Source: a virus. From it: a DNA stretch of 25,594 bases. The DNA is taken from the IMG/VR virus record IMGVR_UViG_3300034374_004769, positions 1-25,594 of that record; one strand, written 5' to 3'. The notes beneath the pieces were generated by a model, which was not told where the DNA came from, made no database searches, and worked only from the letters and a program-made list of their open reading frames with translations. This document shows positions 21,529-25,594 of the stretch, in pieces (the first letter of the stretch is position 1; the number at the start of each line of letters is the position of its first letter). Position numbers and translations under genes: made by a program.

Positions 21529-21551
21529 GTTTGCGACACCATGTCGCAAAC
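21529..21551. repeat. Palindromic repeat, copy 6 (operon leader)
   Basis: Perfect 10-bp arms GTTTGCGACA and TGTCGCAAAC flank a CCA centre. This copy lies in the leader between the promoter and the first gene of the leftward operon. Confidence 0.9.
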
Positions 21552-21588
21552 ACGTTGTTGGCTAGGCGTTCTCCCAACCAACACTTAC

Positions 21589-21597
21589 ATTATAACA
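21589..21597 (-). promoter_or_regulatory. Leftward promoter with extended -10
   Basis: The - strand reads TGTTATAAT, a perfect extended -10 box (TGnTATAAT). No good TTGACA lies 16-18 bases upstream, as is usual for extended -10 promoters. It is well placed to start the leftward operon about 90 bases before its first ATG. Confidence 0.6.
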
Positions 21598-21648
21598 TAA
21601 TAGGTATTTAGCCTCTGAGCCTGCCGATTGGTTTGGCGGTTTTGCAGA

Positions 21649-21669
21649 CCCCACCACCCCCCACCCCCC
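21649..21669 (-). other. G-rich tract (- strand), possible G-quadruplex
   Basis: The + strand has C4, C2, C6 and C6 runs separated by single A bases. The - strand therefore carries G-runs close enough to fold as a G-quadruplex. It is upstream of the leftward promoter in the intergenic region. Fold and function are inference. Confidence 0.4.
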
Positions 21670-21729
21670 AAGAATATTGCGGCGATGCAGGCGGAGGCAA
21701 TAACAGTGTTTCGCAGTTACAAACCACAG

Positions 21730-21985
21730 TTGTCAAATTTCTAGTAAAAAATTCAAATCACCTTTGTCAAATTTGATAACATAACTGCGGGGGCCGGGTC
21801 GGCGCGGCGACCTTAAACAGCCCGTACCTGAAGAGCATGGCTGACAGTGACAAGCTCAAAGGAAACGCCAGAACTTCTCCCTTTCTGGTATCGGCCCCCA
21901 CCCTTCTCGCACGCATAAATAAACAAGAGGAGGGAACGCTATGCTAAAAATATTTGTAAAAATCAAAATAGTTATTGTCAAATCT
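21730..21985. repeat. Three TTGTCAAAT boxes in the divergent intergenic region
   Basis: TTGTCAAATTT occurs at 21730-21740 and 21764-21774, and TTGTCAAATCT at 21975-21985. The second contains a 10-bp palindrome, TCAAATTTGA. They flank the foldable element and could be operators or -35-like sites for rightward transcription. Confidence 0.5.
21789..21899 (+). ncRNA. Foldable element closed by GGGGGCCG/CGGCCCCC, possible structured RNA
   Basis: GGGGGCCG (21789-21796) and CGGCCCCC (21892-21899) pair perfectly, enclosing GGTCG/CGACC and CCAGAA/TTCTGG inner hairpins. The remaining gene-free stretch 21598-22065 has no other clear gene. It may be a leader RNA, structured DNA or a packaging-site element. 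It is not recognised as a known RNA family. Confidence 0.35.
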
Positions 21986-21988
21986 TAG
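21941..21988 (+). CDS. Possible 15-residue leader peptide
   Basis: ATG follows a strong GAGGAGGGAACGCT site. The frame reads MLKIFVKIKIVIVKS and stops, a short hydrophobic and basic peptide. It lies between the foldable element and the terminase genes and might act through its translation. The SD is the main support; there is no comparative evidence. Confidence 0.25.
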   Translation: MLKIFVKIKIVIVKS

Positions 21989-22000
21989 ACACAGTTAGAT

Positions 22001-22027
22001 AAAAAGAACCCCCGCAGTTGGCGGGGG
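22001..22027 (-). terminator. Terminator-like hairpin on the - strand before the terminase genes
   Basis: Read on the - strand, CCCCCGC and GCGGGGG pair around CAACT and are followed by TTCTTTTT, a good rho-independent terminator. No - strand gene lies to its right, so it may stop antisense transcription from the structural region into the divergent control region. Read on the + strand there is no U-tract. Confidence 0.6.
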
Positions 22028-22034
22028 CGGGGAA

Positions 22035-22060
22035 AGGGCCTGTGGCCCTACGAGGAGAAT
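22035..22060 (+). promoter_or_regulatory. Hairpin and strong ribosome-binding site of the terminase small-subunit gene
   Basis: AGGGCC and GGCCCT pair around TGT (22035-22049), followed by GAGGAGAAT at 22052-22060. The latter matches the SD used by many genes here (GGAGAATC). Eight bases after GGAG the sequence is ATC, not ATG. This decides the start discussion for the next gene. Confidence 0.55.
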
Positions 22061-22065
22061 CAAAC

Positions 22066-22734
22066 ATCACTGCTCTTGCGAGCAGGCAGAAGCAAGTATA
22101 CACTCGTGCCTACAGAGCACAAGCTTTGCTTACGGGAGGAATGACCCGCGTGTTAGAACATTTGGTACAAGGTAACTATGATCCGGCGATATACAACTCG
22201 CCGATGGACGGCTTTTTGCCTTTGGAAAAGGCAGATGCTAATGAGCTACTTGAAGCGCAGATCAATACAACCGACTGGTTGACTGAACTTGGCGCCAAAC
22301 CAGATGACGATGTTGTGGCTGATGCACAAGACACACAAGCACGAAATGCTTTCCATGCGTTGACCGCAGACCCCGAAACGGCAAAGCAGGCACTGACGCA
22401 AATTACCCTACCCCCCGCCATTCAAAGATTAGTCAGCATGCTGACTGTTTACGACTGGTCGTTTGTTGAGCACGCCAAGCAGTTGCGGGGTATGGCGGTG
22501 GCTAAGATTCTTGAAGAGACAGACCACCCTGACGCACGGATACGCCTAAAAGCTCTTGAGATGCTAGGTAAAGTCACAGAGGTGGGGCTGTTCACAGACC
22601 GTATCGAGATCAAAAAGACTGAGCTAAGTGACCACGAGCTTGACGAGAAGATTAAGCAAAAGCTAGCGGCTATACAAAACACGGTTGAGGTTGACGCAAC
22701 TGAGGTCGAAACAATCGACGATGAACAGGATTAG
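22066..22734 (+). CDS. terS: Terminase small subunit (start codon anomalous)
   Basis: The small subunit recognises phage DNA and guides the large subunit in packaging. The assignment rests mainly on position directly before the large-subunit gene, overlapping it by 14 bp, and on a helical protein of suitable length (about 220 aa) with an acidic C-terminus. The best start by SD is ATC at 22066 (product ITALASRQKQVYTRAYRAQALL). Canonical alternatives are TTG 22018 and GTG 22042, both upstream of the SD and in hairpins, or ATG 22141, which loses 25 residues. A sequence error or true near-cognate start is possible. Residues around ILEETDHPDARIRLKALEMLGKV form a helical repeat seen in some TerS proteins. 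Confidence 0.75.
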   Translation: MTALASRQKQVYTRAYRAQALLTGGMTRVLEHLVQGNYDPAIYNSPMDGFLPLEKADANELLEAQINTTDWLTELGAKPDDDVVADAQDTQARNAFHALTADPETAKQALTQITLPPAIQRLVSMLTVYDWSFVEHAKQLRGMAVAKILEETDHPDARIRLKALEMLGKVTEVGLFTDRIEIKKTELSDHELDEKIKQKLAAIQNTVEVDATEVETIDDEQD

Positions 22735-24238
22735 TGACGCTGAACTCCAGGCGCTGCTCAAAAGCATGACGCCGCAGCAAAAAGCTGAGTTTTTGGAAGA
22801 GCTTGAAGAACAAGAACGTCGCCTGCGGCTGCGTAACGCCAGGGGCGACATGATTTCCTTTGCAAAAGAGGTTTACCCAGGGTTCAAAGAAGGCGCACAC
22901 CACAGGAAACTGTCAAAAATATTTGCCGACGTAGCCTCTGGCAAGCGAAAAAGGGTGATTATCAACATCGCCCCACGTATGGGTAAGTCGGAGTTCTCCT
23001 CTTACCTGTTTCCAGCCTGGTTTTTAGGGCAGTACCCCGAGCAGAAGATCATTATGGCGACCCACACGGCTGGATTGTCTGAGGATTTTGGACGCCGAGT
23101 ACGTAATTTGATCGAAGGAGAGGATTATGCGCAGGTATTCCCCGGCACAAAGGTGGCTGATGACCAGAAAGCAGCAGGTAAGTGGTCAACCAACGAAGGG
23201 GGCCAGTACTATGCCGTGGGTGTGGGTGGTGCACTTGCAGGACGGGGTGCTGATTTGTTTGTTATTGACGACCCACATTCTGAACAAGACATAAAAGCCA
23301 ACTCCAGGGCCACATTTGACAACGCCTGGTCGTGGTTCCAGACCGGTCCGTTGCAGCGGTTGATGCCAGGGGGCCGAATTATCGTAGTAATGACACGATG
23401 GAGCCTGGTGGACTTGACTGGGCGGCTTCTTAGCTTTCAAGCACGCAACCCTGACGCAGAACCTTGGGAGATTGTCGAGCTGCCTGCCATTCTTTTTGAA
23501 GATACGGAAAGAGAAAAGAGCCTGTGGCCTGAGCAATGGCCCCTTGAGCAGTTAAAGCAGAAGAAGATGGCGATGGACCCCAGGTACTGGAACGCCCAGT
23601 ACATGCAGCAGCCCACGCTTGACTCGGCAGCATTTATTAAGCGTAGTCATTGGAAGATTTGGGAGCCAGAAGACCCACCCAACTGCGATTTTATTATCCA
23701 GTCCTGGGATACGGCGCATGAAGCCAAGACCACAGCCGACTACACAGCATGTACAACTTGGGGAATCTGGTATAACGAAGAAGAAAACAACCGACCCAGT
23801 ATTATTTTGCTGGATGCCTTCAAAGACCGGATGGAGTTTCCAGAGCTAAAAGAGGTTGCGTTCAAGCAGTGGAAAGAATGGAACCCAGATGCGTTCTTAG
23901 TGGAGAAAAAGGCGGCAGGTGCTCCCTTGATTCAAGAGCTTCGACGCATGGGCATACCGGTTGATGAGTTTACCCCCAGCCGTGGAAACGATAAGATTGC
24001 GCGAGTCAACGCAGTATCTGATTTATTTGCCAGTGGGTGCGTTTGGGCGCCTGACACACGGTGGGCCAGAGATGTGATTGAAGAGATTGTGGCGTTTCCG
24101 GTGGGTGAGCACGACGACTACGTGGACACTATGACCCAGGCGCTGTTACGCTTTAGAAACGGGGGGTTCATTACGCTGCCAAGCGACGAACCGGACGAAC
24201 CACTGTATTTTAGAAGCCGCAAGGCGGCGTACTACTAG
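22721..24238 (+). CDS. terL: Terminase large subunit
   Basis: The 505-residue protein powers DNA packaging and cuts the concatemer. The ATPase domain has Walker A APRMGKS (84-90), Walker B FVIDDP (180-185) and the coupling-type TRW (225-227). The nuclease domain has Asp330 in SWDTA, FLVEKKAAG (Glu395) and the Asp-rich HDDYVDT (464-470). This is the standard two-domain TerL, complete in length. ATG 22721 gives the familiar N-terminus MNRISDAELQALL; a start 12 codons upstream is possible but has weaker support. It is 8 bp from the portal gene, which suggests a packaging operon. Confidence 0.96.
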   Translation: MNRISDAELQALLKSMTPQQKAEFLEELEEQERRLRLRNARGDMISFAKEVYPGFKEGAHHRKLSKIFADVASGKRKRVIINIAPRMGKSEFSSYLFPAWFLGQYPEQKIIMATHTAGLSEDFGRRVRNLIEGEDYAQVFPGTKVADDQKAAGKWSTNEGGQYYAVGVGGALAGRGADLFVIDDPHSEQDIKANSRATFDNAWSWFQTGPLQRLMPGGRIIVVMTRWSLVDLTGRLLSFQARNPDAEPWEIVELPAILFEDTEREKSLWPEQWPLEQLKQKKMAMDPRYWNAQYMQQPTLDSAAFIKRSHWKIWEPEDPPNCDFIIQSWDTAHEAKTTADYTACTTWGIWYNEEENNRPSIILLDAFKDRMEFPELKEVAFKQWKEWNPDAFLVEKKAAGAPLIQELRRMGIPVDEFTPSRGNDKIARVNAVSDLFASGCVWAPDTRWARDVIEEIVAFPVGEHDDYVDTMTQALLRFRNGGFITLPSDEPDEPLYFRSRKAAYY

Positions 24239-24246
24239 GAGCCGAA

Positions 24247-25594
24247 ATGGCTATTGATAAAGCACTATACCAAGCCCCCATGGGAATCGAAGAAGAAGCA
24301 CAAGATTTAATGGGCGAACCTGACATTGAGATTGAAATTGAAGACCCTGAGTCAGTAAAGATTGAAGCGGGTGGGCTTGAGATTTTGATTGACCCCGACG
24401 CTGAAGGCCCGGACTTTTACACAAACTTAGCTGAGGAAATTGAAGATCCTGCTTTGCAGAGCCTTGGTGACGAGCTGCTTCAGAACATCAAAGACGACCT
24501 GGACTCCCGAAAAGACTGGGAAAAGACCTACAAAGAAGGGCTTGTGCTGCTCGGCCTGAAGTACGAAGAGCGCACAGAACCTTGGGATGGCGCCTGTGGT
24601 GTGTTCCACCCCATGATTACAGAGGCCGTGGTGCGGTTCCAGAGTGAAACCATCATGGAGACATTCCCTGCCCAGGGGCCGGTGAAGACCAAAATCATTG
24701 GTAAAGACACGCGGGAGAAAGAAGAAGCTGCCCAGCGTGTTAAAGATGACATGAACTACGAGCTTACTGAGCGTATGCCAGAGTTTCGTATGGAGCATGA
24801 GCGGATGTTGTGGAACCTGCCAGCTACTGGTTCTGCGTTCAAAAAGGTTTACTACGACCCCAGCCTCCAGCGCCAGACATCAGTGTTCGTTCCAGCAGAA
24901 GACATTATTGTGGCCTATGGCACGGTAGGAATGGAGAGTGCCGAGCGTGTAACACACCGGATGTACAAAACTAGCAACGAGATTCGCAAGTTGCAGGTGG
25001 CAGGCTTCTACCGCGACATTGAGCTTGGCGATCCGCCCAAGCTTAAGAATGAGCTACAGGAGAAAAAAGACAAAGAAAGCGGTATGTCGCCCATTAACGA
25101 CGACCGTTACATCCTGTACGAAGTGCATGTCAACCTGGACCTGCCAGGTTACGAAGACATGGAAGACGATGAGCCTACAGGCATAGCCATACCTTACGTG
25201 GTAACGGTGGTTGAAGGCACTGGCGACATTCTGGCGATTCGCCGTAACTACTACGAAAACGATGACACCAAGAAGCGCCGCGACCACTTCGTGCATTACA
25301 CGTACATCCCAGGCTTTGGCTTCTATGGGTTCGGGCTGTTCCACCTGATCGGTGGGTTTGCGAAGTCGGCGACCTCGATCATGAGGCAGCTTGTGGATGC
25401 GGGTACGTTGTCAAACCTGCCAGGGGGCCTGAAGTCCAGAGGCTTGCGTATTAAAGGTGATGACACGCCGATTGCTCCAGGTGAGTTCCGAGATGTTGAT
25501 ATTGGTTCTGGTGCACTGCGGGATAACATTCTGCCGCTGCCATACAAAGAGCCAAGCGCAACGCTCTACCAGTTGATGAACACGATTGTCGAAG
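24247..25594 (+). CDS. Portal protein, partial (runs off right edge)
   Basis: The frame is open from ATG 24247, five bases after AGGAG, through 449 full codons to the window end. The portal forms the dodecameric channel at the capsid vertex. Evidence: position directly after TerL, a long acidic N-terminal region, and the segments RKDWEKTYKEGLVLLGLKYEER, YIPGFGFYGFGLFHLIGGF and LSNLPGGLKSRGLRI typical of the large P22/podovirus-like portal group I know from environmental phages. It is unlike the SPP1/HK97 type in length and N-terminus. Very likely portal; group less sure. Confidence 0.85.
   Translation, partial: MAIDKALYQAPMGIEEEAQDLMGEPDIEIEIEDPESVKIEAGGLEILIDPDAEGPDFYTNLAEEIEDPALQSLGDELLQNIKDDLDSRKDWEKTYKEGLVLLGLKYEERTEPWDGACGVFHPMITEAVVRFQSETIMETFPAQGPVKTKIIGKDTREKEEAAQRVKDDMNYELTERMPEFRMEHERMLWNLPATGSAFKKVYYDPSLQRQTSVFVPAEDIIVAYGTVGMESAERVTHRMYKTSNEIRKLQVAGFYRDIELGDPPKLKNELQEKKDKESGMSPINDDRYILYEVHVNLDLPGYEDMEDDEPTGIAIPYVVTVVEGTGDILAIRRNYYENDDTKKRRDHFVHYTYIPGFGFYGFGLFHLIGGFAKSATSIMRQLVDAGTLSNLPGGLKSRGLRIKGDDTPIAPGEFRDVDIGSGALRDNILPLPYKEPSATLYQLMNTIVE

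Noticed and set aside
17768-21551. CRISPR array as the explanation for the regularly seen palindromes
   Set aside because: Spacing is irregular (hundreds of bases to over a kilobase) and the intervening DNA is coding; no array structure.
21828-21868. CTGAAGA ... GGAAACG pattern resembling a hammerhead ribozyme core
   Set aside because: The stem II that should join the two core blocks does not pair directly next to them, and the closing stem is separated from CTGAAGA by an extra hairpin. The match is only superficial.
21837-21947. 36-residue ORF on the + strand in the divergent region
   Set aside because: Weak ribosome-binding site, no recognisable features, and it lies inside the foldable element; chance ORF more likely.
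22018-22065. TTG at 22018 or GTG at 22042 as terminase small-subunit start
   Set aside because: Both lie upstream of the only good ribosome-binding site and within stable hairpins; kept only as alternatives.

Overview
This window looks like roughly half of a tailed double-stranded DNA phage (Caudoviricetes) genome or an environmental phage contig. The clearest evidence is the run terminase small subunit, terminase large subunit, portal protein on the + strand at the right end. It sits opposite about 21.5 kb of tightly packed, mostly small genes on the - strand that include a full DNA-replication and recombination set. I see no integrase, tRNA, rRNA, CRISPR array or insertion sequence. The host cannot be fixed from the sequence; near-balanced base composition and strong Shine-Dalgarno (SD) sites suggest a Gram-negative, possibly freshwater, host, but that is inference.

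Layout, reading leftward as the - strand operon is transcribed. A promoter with an extended -10 (21589-21597) starts the operon. From 21.5 to 16.9 kb are small, mostly unrecognised genes, including several of 42-58 codons. From 16.9 to 11.8 kb is a cassette of large genes: an unknown 370-aa protein, a MoxR/CobS-type AAA+ ATPase, a DUF2201-type zinc-peptidase/VWA protein, an unknown basic protein and a helical protein that may be DUF3150-like. From 11.8 to 9.8 kb are small regulators (MarR-like winged helix, NrdR-like zinc ribbon) and small phage families such as DUF3310. From 9.8 to 1 is the replication block: VRR-NUC nuclease, family A DNA polymerase with 3'-5' exonuclease, HExxH metalloprotein, Cas4/RecB-like nuclease, HNH protein, SNF2 helicase, a coiled-coil protein, a putative single-strand-binding-like protein, a helix-turn-helix regulator and a large primase-polymerase/helicase that runs off the left edge. 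No separate DnaB-type helicase or classical DnaG primase is visible, so the primase-helicase protein, PolA and the SNF2 helicase probably form the core replication machinery.

The most unusual non-coding content is between 17.7 and 22.1 kb. Six copies of a 21-23-bp palindrome (TTTGCGACA, 3-nt centre, TGTCGCAAA) lie just after stop codons, inside genes and in a leader; one copy has a paired change in both arms. A gene-free stretch at 20.15-20.48 kb carries about nine AAAGTG/GTCCA boxes around an (AAT)n-rich core, which looks like a replication origin or multi-operator control region. The divergent region 21.6-22.07 kb holds a G-rich (- strand) tract, repeated TTGTCAAAT boxes, a foldable element, a tiny ORF with a strong SD, and a - strand terminator. 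The terminase small-subunit gene that follows has an excellent SD but an ATC where ATG is expected.
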